DNA of 34,514 nucleotides from an uncultured Verrucomicrobiales bacterium (GTDB lineage Bacteria; Verrucomicrobiota; Verrucomicrobiia; Verrucomicrobiales; Akkermansiaceae), in assembly GCA_949373085.1 (NCBI GenBank), contig CASICJ010000067.1:1-34514 (forward strand), in the 5' to 3' direction. Each line of letters starts with the position of its first letter. The stretch's first letter is position 1. The translations under genes were made by a program, and so were the position numbers. The notes beneath the pieces were generated by a model, which saw only the letters and a list, made by a program, of their open reading frames with translations, had not been told where the DNA came from and ran no database searches. Shown here one piece after another: positions 16,350 to 24,594 of this stretch.

Positions 16350-17939
16350 TTAGTAGATCCGCTCTAGGAGCCATGGAAGAAGGTCACTGATAGCGACCCG
16401 CTCTTGTTCCATGGAGTCGCGGTGGCGAATGGTGATGGTATCTTTTAGATCTTCCTTGCCTTCTTCGAGGCCCATTGTCTCAAAATCAATCGCGATGCAG
16501 AAGGGTGTTCCAACCTCATCTTGACGACGGTAGCGCCGACCAATTGCCGCGGTCTCGTCGTAGAACACATTCATGAAAGGTTGGAGGAGGGTTTTCACTT
16601 CTCTAGCTTTTTCCACGAGTTCAGGTTTGTTCTTCAAAAGCGGAAGAATCGCAGCCTTGATTGGAGCGATGGCAGGTTTGAAGCGCATTATGGTGCGGAT
16701 GTCCTGCTTGCCTCCTTCTTTGGTGAGATCTTCCTCGTCGTAAGCTTCGCAAATCAGGGCGAGGATGGTACGATCGCAACCTGCTGATGGTTCGACGACG
16801 TGTGGAATGAAGTGTTCTTTTGTCTGCTCGTCGAAGTATTCGAGAGGCTTCCCGGAGTGCTCCTTATGCTTCCCGAGATCATAATCCCCCCGATACGCGA
16901 CACCTTCCAGCTCCTGCTGTCCAAAGGGAAAGTCATACTCAATATCGTAGGTCTTCTGTGAGTAATGCGCTCGCTCACCGTCCGGAATATCGAGGACGTG
17001 AAGCTTCTCTTTTTTAAGGCCGATCTCGGCATAGAATGCGAGGCGTGTTGCAAGCCACTCATCTGTGAGGCGGAGACCATCTTCTGGGCGGCAAAAATAC
17101 TCAATTTCCATCTGCTCGAATTCGCGTGAGCGGAAGGTGAAGTTTCGTGGGTTAATCTCGTTGCGAAAGGCTTTGCCAATCTGCGCAATTCCAAAGGGAA
17201 GTTTGACCCGGTTCGAGTCCATTACATTTTTGTATTGCACGAAAATGGACTGTGCGGTTTCCGGGCGAAGATAAGCCGTTGCGTTGGGATCATTGTCATC
17301 CGCAGAAGCACCCATCTGGGTTTTGAACATGAGTTCGAAGTCCCGGGGCTCGGTGAGGAGCGAACCATTTTCCGGATTGTAGTGTGTGACTTCTTTTTCC
17401 TCGGATGTGGATTCTCCAAGCAGGGTGAGTTTTTTGGCAGGGGTTTGCTTATCCGTGAGGAACTGAGCGTAAAACTCTCTGGCGGTTTTCCTCGCTTTTT
17501 TTTCATCCTGATTAGGTTGGTTCAGAAGGACTGAATAGGCACGATCGACAGACCATCCGGACTCTTCATGAGAAGCGCCGGTGAAGTGGTAAGCGATGCC
17601 GGATTGTGGTTCGATTTGGTCGGCGCGCAGGCGTGCTTTCGTGAGGAGGCAATCACACATCGGATCAGAGAATCCACCAACGTGTCCTGAGGCAGTCAGG
17701 ACGGCCTGATGAGTGAGAATGGATCCATCGAGTCCGAGGATGTCATCGCGTTCCATTACGTTTTTTCTCCACCACAGATCTTTGAGGTTTCTTTTGACCT
17801 CAGCGCCAAGCGGGCCGTAGTCCCAGCATCCGTTCAGGCCGCCGTAGATTTCGGCGGATTGAAAGATGAATCCTTTGCGTTTGCACAGGGAAACAATCTT
17901 TTCCATGCGGTCGGTGTCGGTCTGGTCTTTGTTGGCCAT
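16350..17939 (-). CDS. glyS: Glycine--tRNA ligase (homodimeric, class II)
   Basis: This charges tRNA-Gly; the 529-residue product is the alpha2-type enzyme. It begins MANKDQTDTDRMEKIVSLCK and has FIFQSAEIYGGLNGCWDYGPLG, the motif 2 region PFGIAQIGKAFRNEI followed by FTFRSREFEQMEIEYF, and motif 3 near VEPSAGCDRTILALICEAY. The C-terminal anticodon-binding domain runs from about residue 435. The zinc Cys set of some family members is partly visible (DPMCDCLLTK). The tRNA-Gly(GCC) lies 6 kb away on the plus strand. It is divergent from the candidate selenoprotein at 18131, with 191 bases between starts. Confidence 0.96.
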   Translation of the reverse strand: MANKDQTDTDRMEKIVSLCKRKGFIFQSAEIYGGLNGCWDYGPLGAEVKRNLKDLWWRKNVMERDDILGLDGSILTHQAVLTASGHVGGFSDPMCDCLLTKARLRADQIEPQSGIAYHFTGASHEESGWSVDRAYSVLLNQPNQDEKKARKTAREFYAQFLTDKQTPAKKLTLLGESTSEEKEVTHYNPENGSLLTEPRDFELMFKTQMGASADDNDPNATAYLRPETAQSIFVQYKNVMDSNRVKLPFGIAQIGKAFRNEINPRNFTFRSREFEQMEIEYFCRPEDGLRLTDEWLATRLAFYAEIGLKKEKLHVLDIPDGERAHYSQKTYDIEYDFPFGQQELEGVAYRGDYDLGKHKEHSGKPLEYFDEQTKEHFIPHVVEPSAGCDRTILALICEAYDEEDLTKEGGKQDIRTIMRFKPAIAPIKAAILPLLKNKPELVEKAREVKTLLQPFMNVFYDETAAIGRRYRRQDEVGTPFCIAIDFETMGLEEGKEDLKDTITIRHRDSMEQERVAISDLLPWLLERIY

Positions 17940-18067
17940 AGTCTTCGGGCGAGGATTTTTTCCCGCGGGTCGCGAGGAAACAGGAGAAATGCCGCAGGGG
18001 AAAGTTTTTTTGAAAGCCCAATGAAAGGAATTTCTCCTTACGTGTCGGGGATTTACAACTCCGCGGG

Positions 18068-18095
18068 TTGCCTTTTTGGAAGACTCGGGGATACT
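18068..18095 (+). promoter_or_regulatory. Possible sigma70-type promoter upstream of the candidate selenoprotein
   Basis: TTGCCT (18068-18073) and GATACT (18090-18095) are separated by 16 bases and lie 35 bases before the ATG at 18131. They match the -35 and -10 consensus moderately (about four of six each). This is weak evidence, given only because the short gene needs its own promoter: glyS is divergent. Confidence 0.25.
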
Positions 18096-18130
18096 TAGCG
18101 GCGAAAGACTGTGTATTCTCTAAAAACGTT

Positions 18131-18322
18131 ATGAAAGGAATCTTAATAGGAACCGGTGTTGTAGGGGCATATATTGCCCTCCAAATGTGGATTTTGCCAT
18201 CAATGGGCGTCCAGACTTGAGCAAGTAAAGGAATGTCCTCAGGTGGAGGATGAAGTAAGTCTAATCCAACGCTTCCGGTCGGGAGCAAAGAAAAAGCTGA
18301 TACAGAAAAGGACAAAAATTAG
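18131..18322 (+). CDS. Candidate small membrane-anchored selenoprotein with two in-frame TGA (Sec) codons
   Basis: Read with TGA as selenocysteine (U), the frame encodes 63 residues: MKGILIGTGVVGAYIALQMW, then ILPSMGVQT-U-ASKGMSSGGG-U and a charged tail SKSNPTLPVGSKEKADTEKD, ending KN with a TAG stop. Residues 4-24 are one membrane helix. U30 (18218-18220) and U41 (18251-18253) lie just beyond it in a Gly/Ser-rich stretch. Each TGA is followed by a SECIS-like stem-loop whose loop begins 20 or 23 nt downstream and contains GGU. Read as ordinary stops, the product would be a 29-residue peptide. I know no named family. The spacing and the UAS...G-U-S-K pattern resemble the UASGCSK of the HMA protein at 26179, suggesting a metal- or thiol-handling site. 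Both interruptions are TGA, never TAA or TAG. Unproven without homologues. Confidence 0.6.
18234..18252 (+). promoter_or_regulatory. SECIS-like stem-loop for the first TGA (18218-18220)
   Basis: TCCTC (18236-18240) pairs with GAGGA (18246-18250) around the loop AGGTG. Two wobble pairs (18235/18251 and 18234/18252) extend the stem. The loop starts 20 nt after the TGA and has G at its second position, within the accepted bacterial range (loop of 3-14 nt, 16-37 nt from the UGA). E. coli fdhF has a comparable AGGUCU loop. The stem abuts the second TGA. Confidence 0.55.
18271..18286 (+). promoter_or_regulatory. SECIS-like stem-loop for the second TGA (18251-18253)
   Basis: GCTTCC (18271-18276) pairs with GGGAGC (18281-18286), six pairs including one U-G wobble, around the tetraloop GGTC. 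The loop starts 23 nt after the TGA and opens with G. Its GGU core is the feature SelB recognises in E. coli. Confidence 0.55.
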
Positions 18323-18529
18323 TGTGGAAAGGTGCTTAGGGTGACATCTCGCATTATGTTATTCAGCCACACTAGGATCAAGTTTTAGCCCACTCACGTT
18401 GGGTGGGACTATAAGAGTATGGGATGGTGGGCAATAGGTTGGACTGTCCTTAGAGCTACAAACTTAAGGGTCACTGAGAATTAGGCCCTATCCTTCTGGC
18501 AGCTAATTGATTACATCAGATGTTGTGAA

Positions 18530-19495
18530 CTAATTTTCTTTCTCGGATTCGCGTCTCTTTGCCCAATTTTCCCTCTCTTTTTCGAACTCTCTTCTGGCTT
18601 TTTCAAGCTGGCGTCGTTTTTCATTGAGAATTTCAGCACGTTTAATTAGTTCAAGTTTGCTGCGCTCGATTTCTACTAGTTTTTGTTCTCTTTCATCAGC
18701 TTCACGTTTGCGCATCATCTCAGCGAGTTCTCTGCGCTCAGCATGTTGATCGCTGTGGTGCTCTCGCTCGTCGTGTTCAGCATGTTGATCGCTGTGGTGC
18801 TCTCGCTCGTCGTGTTCAGCATGTTGATCGCTGTGGTGCTCTCGCTCGTCGTGTTCAGCATGTTGATCGCTGTGGTGCTCTCGCTCGTCGTGTTCAGCAT
18901 GTTGATCGCTGTGGTGCTCTCGCTCGTCGTGTTCAGCATGTTGATCGCTGTAGTGCTCCCACTCCTCGTGTTCTCTGTGCATCTCTTCCCGTGCTTCTTG
19001 GAGCTCAGTAAGCTCATTTCTGGCTTGATCAAGGATATCGCGCAATTCGCTGGCAATTTGGCCGTGAGTGTTTGGCTGGTTTTGCATTGGCGGCCTGCTT
19101 GCGAAGGCGGTTTCAATAATTCTACGAGCATCGTCGCGATCAATTTTCTTTTGGGCCACCAGCTCAGTAACGAGCTGGCCCAAGGCATCCGGTCGTCGTT
19201 GTCTAGGCATTTGGGGCGAGCTCCCAGGGCGCGCGCGATTCGGTTGATTTCGATTTCCTTGAGATTTGGCGTCGAGTGACTTTTTAAGCTCTTTGTATTT
19301 TTGGTCCGCCTGCTCACGGGTCATGTCGCCGCGTTTTACCGCGCCTTCGATGCGCTCTTTGATCCGATCCCAGTTAACTTTCTCAATTTTTTGCTGAGCT
19401 TGTTTTTTTAGATCGGATCGGCGATCTCGTTCCTGAGCAAAAAGCAATGAGACGAAAAGGGTGGATAGAGCTAGAGCTGCTACGAGCGTTTTCAT
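18530..19495 (-). CDS. Secreted coiled-coil protein with His/Asp/Glu-rich 13-residue tandem repeats
   Basis: The 321-residue product begins with a signal peptide (MKTLVAALALSTLFVSLLFA, cleavage before QERD). Residues 25-75 are charged and helical (RIKERIEGAVKRGDMTREQA). A Pro/Gln/Arg-rich linker follows, and then a second helical segment (about 105-180). The core (about 180-260) has six units of the type EREHHSDQHAEHD, encoded by a 39-bp DNA repeat. The C-terminus (260-321) is a long basic/acidic coiled coil (ERSKLELIKRAEILNEKRRQ). The repeats hold about three His plus several Asp/Glu each, so divalent-metal binding is plausible but inferred. I recognise no family. The giant heme protein lies just upstream on the same strand (its stop is about 50-200 bases before this start). 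Confidence 0.85.
   Translation of the reverse strand: MKTLVAALALSTLFVSLLFAQERDRRSDLKKQAQQKIEKVNWDRIKERIEGAVKRGDMTREQADQKYKELKKSLDAKSQGNRNQPNRARPGSSPQMPRQRRPDALGQLVTELVAQKKIDRDDARRIIETAFASRPPMQNQPNTHGQIASELRDILDQARNELTELQEAREEMHREHEEWEHYSDQHAEHDEREHHSDQHAEHDEREHHSDQHAEHDEREHHSDQHAEHDEREHHSDQHAEHDEREHHSDQHAERRELAEMMRKREADEREQKLVEIERSKLELIKRAEILNEKRRQLEKARREFEKERENWAKRRESEKEN
18739..18972. repeat. Six direct tandem copies of a 39-bp unit
   Basis: Units start at 18739, 18778, 18817, 18856, 18895 and 18934. The first five are identical by eye and the sixth differs at three positions. The unit length is a multiple of three, so copy-number change keeps the reading frame of the host gene (18530-19495). 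There are no unique spacers, so this is not a CRISPR. Near-identity suggests recent expansion. Confidence 0.95.
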
Positions 19496-19548
19496 TGCTT
19501 GCTTCTAACATCTGAGCGGAAATTGTCGAGTATGGGATAGATTAGCGC

Positions 19549-22500
19549 TTAGGCTGTCGCTGGTTCTTGGATTTTTATGGCATTTGAGGGAGGGCATTTC
19601 TTTATTACTGGGCTCAAACTTTCGAAATGGATGAGATTAGGCATAAAAAACGCTTCGGTTTCCCGAAGCGTCCTCTTGAAGGCGTGAGTGAGGGTTAGCT
19701 CCCTTAGTTGATGGTTTTCATACGAAGGACCCCCGACACCGGTGAGACCTGCGATAAAAAGGAAGATAATCATCCCGGTTGTAGATACACCGAGACCGGT
19801 TGAAGGAACTTCTGGAATGGCGGGGGCTGGGGCATCACTGATTACGGGACTGCCATCTGCGCCGACAAGTTTCCTAAGCGGGTCAATAAGATCTTTAACG
19901 TTGAGCATCGGTGGGGGGATTTTGCTGAGGACGTCTTTGTTATTTTCTTTATACTCTGACACCATTGCTGGAGTGACTGCTGAAGCGCTATTGCCGAATG
20001 AATTACGAATATAGGTCAGCACTGCCGCGATATTTTGGTCCGGCTGTCCTGCTCCCATAGCAACCATGGGCGCGGCGAATTGATAATCTTGGCCATTCAC
20101 GGTAATCGCCCCCTGGAGTCCACGAAGCTGGATTCCAATCAGGTTTTCCACAGGGCCGGCAACCCATTCAGATTTTTCAAGAGGAGGGCCAACATTAGGC
20201 ATCCCCTGACCAGTCGGCCCGTGGCAACCAAGGCACAAGTTATATTGCGCTTTACCTAGTTTCATTACGGCGGGGTCAATTTCGTTATTTTCACTCACGT
20301 TTTGATCAGTTTTGGATTGGAGATGGGCGGGAGACTCAGTGCTTTTTGTCTCTTCGTCCATCTTTTTGGAGTCAGCAAGTGAAAGTTCCTTGGCTTTGTA
20401 AGCTAGTGGTTTTGTGGAATTGGGCTTAGTCAGGGTGGAGAGCCAAGCGATGAGGTCCCGTGTCTCATAAGGGGTGAGGATCGGTCCAATAGCAGGCATG
20501 GCAGAAACGGGTTTTGGCTTCTCAGCAAGATCTGATGATTTAATTCGCCAGATCGCCGACTCACTTTCCTTGAGATCAAGGTATTTATCGTTGTTGGCTA
20601 CAATAGTGCCGCTCTTGCTGGTGCCGTTTTTTAGTTTTACTTCTGCGACCCCAAAGCCGTCGGCAATTTTGGCGTGAGGTAGAACGAGAGATTCCAGGAG
20701 ACCGTTGACGTCATGTCTCAGGGCCACTCCCATAAGGTTGGGTCCGGCCTCTCCGCCCTCTGAGTGGCCAGGTTCGTGCCGGTGACAACGCATGCATTGG
20801 GCAGCGGCGTGTGTTTGGAAGACTTTGAAGCCGCGGCCAGGATCACCTCCGGCGAGCGAAGCCTGCCAACTCGCTAGGGGGTCCTCCTTCGATAGCGAAC
20901 TTTCATATTCGTTTAGAGCTGATTTGATGGCTTGCTCCTCTCGATTCCGGGCGGCCATCAAGAGGTCAAGTCGGGTGGCGCGGTCGTTTTTTCCATCCCT
21001 AAGATCCAGAAGCCCTTCCCGAATTAGGGGGATAGCGTGCTCAGCGGGTAGTCCACCAATAATCCCCCAGGCCGTTTGGCGCAGGGCGATACTTTCAGAT
21101 TGAAGGGCTCCCTCGAGAGCTGCGATGGTTGAGGCGGGATCACGTTTCGAGGCAAGTTGAAGGGCCTTGCCAGCAAGCTTCTCGTTTTTAGAACGCGAAG
21201 CTTCTGCGAGAATTTCTCCGGCATTTTCTGGGTTACCCTTAATTAAGAGATCTAGGGCACCGGCGCGGGTTTCCCCGTCGGTCTTTTTGTCACGTATAAT
21301 GCGGGTGAGACTTCCAGAATCGAGACCGTCGTGTTGAATGCCATATCTTAGAGCTAGCTTCATCGCATCACCAAATATTTCTTGTCCACCATTGAGGAGG
21401 ATACTGATGTGCTCGCTGAGGACTTTTTTAATGAGGGCCGGGTCGCGGGGAGCAAGAGGTGAATGATATCCAAGGGACTGGTCAACGACGTGCGGATTTT
21501 TCCACATCGCAAGGAGTCGCATTGCTTCTTTGCGCTCCTCAATGGGAAAGAGCGGATTTACGGCGGCTTTGATGACCCTGAGGAGGTTCTGCTCGTTTGG
21601 AATACGGTAAGCGCTGTGGATCAGTCTACGCACGATCATTTGGCTTACTGGTCGTTGAGGGGTGCCGATTGATTCGTCATCAAGGAGTGCCGCAAGAACG
21701 GGGCGTCCCTCCTCAATGTGGGTGTCGTGAATAGCGCGGATGGCGTCGTTTGAGATCTTGAGATTGGTGTCACCAAGAAAGAAGATCACTTTTGCACTGC
21801 CCATCCTTCTCAGAGCGATGACGGCGGCATGTCTCACTGCCTCGGATTCATGACGAACGAGGTCGGCGATCTCCTGTTCTTTGGCTATTCCAACGAGGGC
21901 CATGACTCCGGCGTGGCGCAGGACGGGGTCGTCTGAACCGTTGAACTGGATCATTTCTAGAATATTTGGGAGGGCGGCAGGGTCTCCAATGCGACCGACG
22001 GCAATCGCAGCAAGTGCACGAACCCGAGGGGAACCATCGGTTAGAGTTGGAATGAGAATGCTCGCTTTTTTGAGGGGAGCTTCCCCTAGTGCCTGAACGA
22101 CCTGTGCCCTCACGAGGGGGTCGTCGCTGGGGAGCTGTCGCACGAGCATGTCGGTAGCCACAAGATTTCCTTTGCGAGCCATAATTCCAAGTCCCCAAAT
22201 TCCATGAAGGCGTTCAAGATAGTTAATTTTTTGGTTTGCAGCGGCGGTGAGAATTGGGAGTCCTTGGTCTGGAAGGGAGCTTAGCTGAAGCTGGGCACGA
22301 AGACGTATCCGCTGATCTGGGTGGGAAAGGAGTTTGGCCAAACTCCGTGGAGTAGCGGTTGGGAAATCAAACTCAGCGAGGAATTCAGCAACAGTTTTGC
22401 CGGGGTTTTGTTCCTCGAGGGTATAAACGCGTCCGGCATCGTGTGATTGCCATCCCTTGACAAAATCTGAAACGTATAGCTTGCCATCGTAGCCCCACTC

Positions 22501-24219
22501 GATGTCGGTGGCCGCGACTCCCCAATTAAATTTACCTGAAGTGTCGATAGCAAATCCAGCGCCATCATCCTTGATGCTGAACTTCCAAATTCCGGAGGCT
22601 GCGGCTCCACCTCGGTAGTCGCAGATCAGAAATTGATCCTTACAGCCTAGGCCGAATCCTGTTCCAGGATAGTAGGCGAGGCCGGATGGGCCGGAAGTCA
22701 AGTTAAGCATTGGAGGAACGATGTGTCCCGGCTGGCTCCCGTTCTTTGGCTGCCACATTTTTTCCTGCATCCACTGGTTAATGGGCCGGTCGGGAATTCC
22801 GGCTGTTTTGTGGAAGGAGTGTAGGACTTGATGGCCCATGCGCCAGCCGGAGTCAGCTCCCTCAAGCATGAAGACGACGCGGGCGCGGTCACCTTGGTCG
22901 GAATTGTTGTCGACCGTGATGCCAGTTCCGAATTGATCGAAGGCAATCTCTTTGGGGTTACGCAGGCCGGTGTGGACCACTTCCATGTTTGAACCATCCG
23001 GTTCGAAGCGAAGAATAGCGCCTTGGTTTGGATAGTTGTACTCACGACCCTCCTTGGTGGTGATCGAAAACCCCCTGTCACCGATCGTAGTGTAAAGGCG
23101 ACCGTCGGGGCCCAGAGCGAAGCCATTCAGGTCATGGCCTGAAAAGGAAACGCGCACTCCAAAGCCGTCTTGGAGAATGCTTCGTTTGTCGGATTTCAAA
23201 TCGCCATCGTTATCCTCTATCATCCAGATATTCGGAATGCAGGCAAAGTAGATCCTTCCTTCAAAAGCCATGATCCCAGCAGCAGTACCATCTAGAAGAT
23301 CGTTAAATTGTTCTGCGAAGATTTCCGCTTTATCGGCTACGCCATCTCCATCGGAATCGATGAGAACGCGAATTTTTTCTGAAACGGTAGTGAGTTTTTC
23401 GAGTGGGAGTTTTTCTTGCCACTTCTCGTGCATTGCGACGCGGTCGTCAGTGGTTTGTGCGGAAATGTCATCCATGAGCCAGTAAAGATGGCTCCTGTTG
23501 TCTTCCACTCCAAAGCGGAAGCGGTGGGTTTCAGCAAGGAAAACACGCCCCTTTTCGTCGACTGTGAGGGCCGTAGGAGAATAGACGCCGAGGGTTTTGT
23601 TTGTTGCAAAGAGCTTGGCGACCGCGCCCTCGGGAATAGTTAACCCAGGAAGGACATTTGTGGAGACTAGACCGTCTGTGTCCGTCTTCGATTCGCGGTA
23701 TTTGGCCTTTGGGAAAAATGGCTTTTGGTTGTCTGAGAATACGAAGTGATCGACGTGGATCATGCCCCAGACACCGGGCTCGGCATCAATGATATGGATC
23801 TTCGCTTTTTTACTTTGGTGATCCCCGAGGGGCCAAATCACGTTCTGCATTTTAAGCCGGTTCTTTCCGGTGGCCTCAAAGACGACTTTGTCTTCGATGA
23901 GGAGCTGGACGGCGGTTTTGCCTTTATGATTTCCACCGGCGATCTTGAATCCGAGAAAGGGTTGGGAGATCTCGAATTCAGGCGAGGTTAGGGAACCGAC
24001 TGACTTTTTGCCGCCGTGAGCTGAGCTGAGGAAATACTGGCCCGAGTAGCCGCTGATCTTGCCTTTGACGCCCTTTGGCGTAACGGCGGTGGGAGCTTTG
24101 CCGAATGCATTGCCCTCAACAATCCATTCGCCAAAGCCATCAGATTCGAAAGCGTCAAAGATCAAATCGGTTGCTGTGGCAGGCAGACATAGGGATGCCA
24201 GGAGAAGTGAATTTCGCAT
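19549..24219 (-). CDS. PVC-type c-heme protein: propeller dehydrogenase, HEAT repeats and two cytochrome c sites; 3' end frameshifted
   Basis: This giant exported protein (1556 codons as read) has a signal peptide (MRNSLLLASLCLPATA) and an N-terminal jelly-roll like those of sugar-binding modules (about 20-165). A six-bladed-propeller membrane-bound dehydrogenase domain follows (about 185-620; LTVDEKGRVFLAETHRFRFG, DSDGDGVADKAEIF). Next are HEAT-like repeats (about 630-1110), c-type heme site CMRCH (1142-1146) and a second site CLGCH (1329-1333) in a cytochrome c domain. A C-terminal VPSTG stretch and membrane helix (about 1478-1494) end the protein. Such proteins probably oxidise sugars or alcohols and pass electrons through the hemes. 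The true stop is probably at 19704: an extra base in the CCCCC run 19730-19734 carries the frame past an intrinsic terminator. Correcting it gives a tail ending LRMKTIN and 1504 residues. Confidence 0.88.
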   Translation of the reverse strand: MRNSLLLASLCLPATATDLIFDAFESDGFGEWIVEGNAFGKAPTAVTPKGVKGKISGYSGQYFLSSAHGGKKSVGSLTSPEFEISQPFLGFKIAGGNHKGKTAVQLLIEDKVVFEATGKNRLKMQNVIWPLGDHQSKKAKIHIIDAEPGVWGMIHVDHFVFSDNQKPFFPKAKYRESKTDTDGLVSTNVLPGLTIPEGAVAKLFATNKTLGVYSPTALTVDEKGRVFLAETHRFRFGVEDNRSHLYWLMDDISAQTTDDRVAMHEKWQEKLPLEKLTTVSEKIRVLIDSDGDGVADKAEIFAEQFNDLLDGTAAGIMAFEGRIYFACIPNIWMIEDNDGDLKSDKRSILQDGFGVRVSFSGHDLNGFALGPDGRLYTTIGDRGFSITTKEGREYNYPNQGAILRFEPDGSNMEVVHTGLRNPKEIAFDQFGTGITVDNNSDQGDRARVVFMLEGADSGWRMGHQVLHSFHKTAGIPDRPINQWMQEKMWQPKNGSQPGHIVPPMLNLTSGPSGLAYYPGTGFGLGCKDQFLICDYRGGAAASGIWKFSIKDDGAGFAIDTSGKFNWGVAATDIEWGYDGKLYVSDFVKGWQSHDAGRVYTLEEQNPGKTVAEFLAEFDFPTATPRSLAKLLSHPDQRIRLRAQLQLSSLPDQGLPILTAAANQKINYLERLHGIWGLGIMARKGNLVATDMLVRQLPSDDPLVRAQVVQALGEAPLKKASILIPTLTDGSPRVRALAAIAVGRIGDPAALPNILEMIQFNGSDDPVLRHAGVMALVGIAKEQEIADLVRHESEAVRHAAVIALRRMGSAKVIFFLGDTNLKISNDAIRAIHDTHIEEGRPVLAALLDDESIGTPQRPVSQMIVRRLIHSAYRIPNEQNLLRVIKAAVNPLFPIEERKEAMRLLAMWKNPHVVDQSLGYHSPLAPRDPALIKKVLSEHISILLNGGQEIFGDAMKLALRYGIQHDGLDSGSLTRIIRDKKTDGETRAGALDLLIKGNPENAGEILAEASRSKNEKLAGKALQLASKRDPASTIAALEGALQSESIALRQTAWGIIGGLPAEHAIPLIREGLLDLRDGKNDRATRLDLLMAARNREEQAIKSALNEYESSLSKEDPLASWQASLAGGDPGRGFKVFQTHAAAQCMRCHRHEPGHSEGGEAGPNLMGVALRHDVNGLLESLVLPHAKIADGFGVAEVKLKNGTSKSGTIVANNDKYLDLKESESAIWRIKSSDLAEKPKPVSAMPAIGPILTPYETRDLIAWLSTLTKPNSTKPLAYKAKELSLADSKKMDEETKSTESPAHLQSKTDQNVSENNEIDPAVMKLGKAQYNLCLGCHGPTGQGMPNVGPPLEKSEWVAGPVENLIGIQLRGLQGAITVNGQDYQFAAPMVAMGAGQPDQNIAAVLTYIRNSFGNSASAVTPAMVSEYKENNKDVLSKIPPPMLNVKDLIDPLRKLVGADGSPVISDAPAPAIPEVPSTGLGVSTTGMIIFLFIAGLTGVGGPSYENHQLRELTLTHAFKRTLRETEAFFMPNLIHFESLSPVIKKCPPSNAIKIQEPATA
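19645..19671 (-). terminator. Intrinsic terminator for the giant heme-protein gene
   Basis: Read on the minus strand: an 8-bp perfect stem, CGCTTCGG and CCGAAGCG (19651-19658 with 19663-19670), with a 4-base loop, followed by six T (19650-19645). This is a textbook rho-independent terminator. It lies inside the formal 3' end of the ORF, which is one reason to place the real stop at 19704. Confidence 0.88.
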
Positions 24220-24594
24220 AAACAGTAGGTATTGTCGGTATAAAATAATGGCTTGGACTTTGGAATACGCAAGAAATCCGTGAAGGTTTTCCTGTTAAAA
24301 AAAGATGTGGGGCGGCAGGAGTGTCTTGGAGAATAATTTTGGAGGACTGCGAACTATTTTATTTTGGCTTGATCTAGGTCTCCAATGGCGGCTAGGTGTA
24401 TTATAACTAAACTGGCTTGAAGGGATAAAGGACTGATGATTTTGGCAGTGGGAAAAAAGTGTTTGGGCGATAGTAAGTAAATTTTTTTTCCCGGGTAATA
24501 AAGCAGATTGGGTGGGTCCATTTTTTGTTTGTTGAGATACAAATAAAATCGACAAGGTTGACATCGGAATCAGCTCGATAGTCTTTTGAGAATA
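24220..24594. other. AT-rich gap between the heme-protein gene and leuB
   Basis: This stretch of 375 bases has no supported gene. It must contain the leftward promoter of the heme-protein gene (an AT-rich ATTATTTTATAC lies some 20-30 bases upstream of its ATG on the minus strand) and the 3' end of the leuB transcript. Short frames across 24295-24564 look non-coding. I found no clear hairpin or repeat. Confidence 0.5.

Noticed and set aside
17800..18315. Minus-strand 171-codon frame overlapping the glyS start
   Set aside because: It overlaps the glycyl-tRNA synthetase N-terminus in another frame and is antisense to the candidate selenoprotein; the composition is not protein-like.
18739..18972. 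CRISPR array
   Set aside because: The 39-bp units are contiguous with no spacers, lie in a coding frame and have no cas genes nearby.
18683..19279. Long plus-strand frame with a repeating hydrophobic motif (MLIAVVLSLVVFS)
   Set aside because: It is antisense to the 39-bp repeats of the minus-strand secreted protein; the periodicity comes from the DNA repeat, and the sense gene has a signal peptide and a normal layout.
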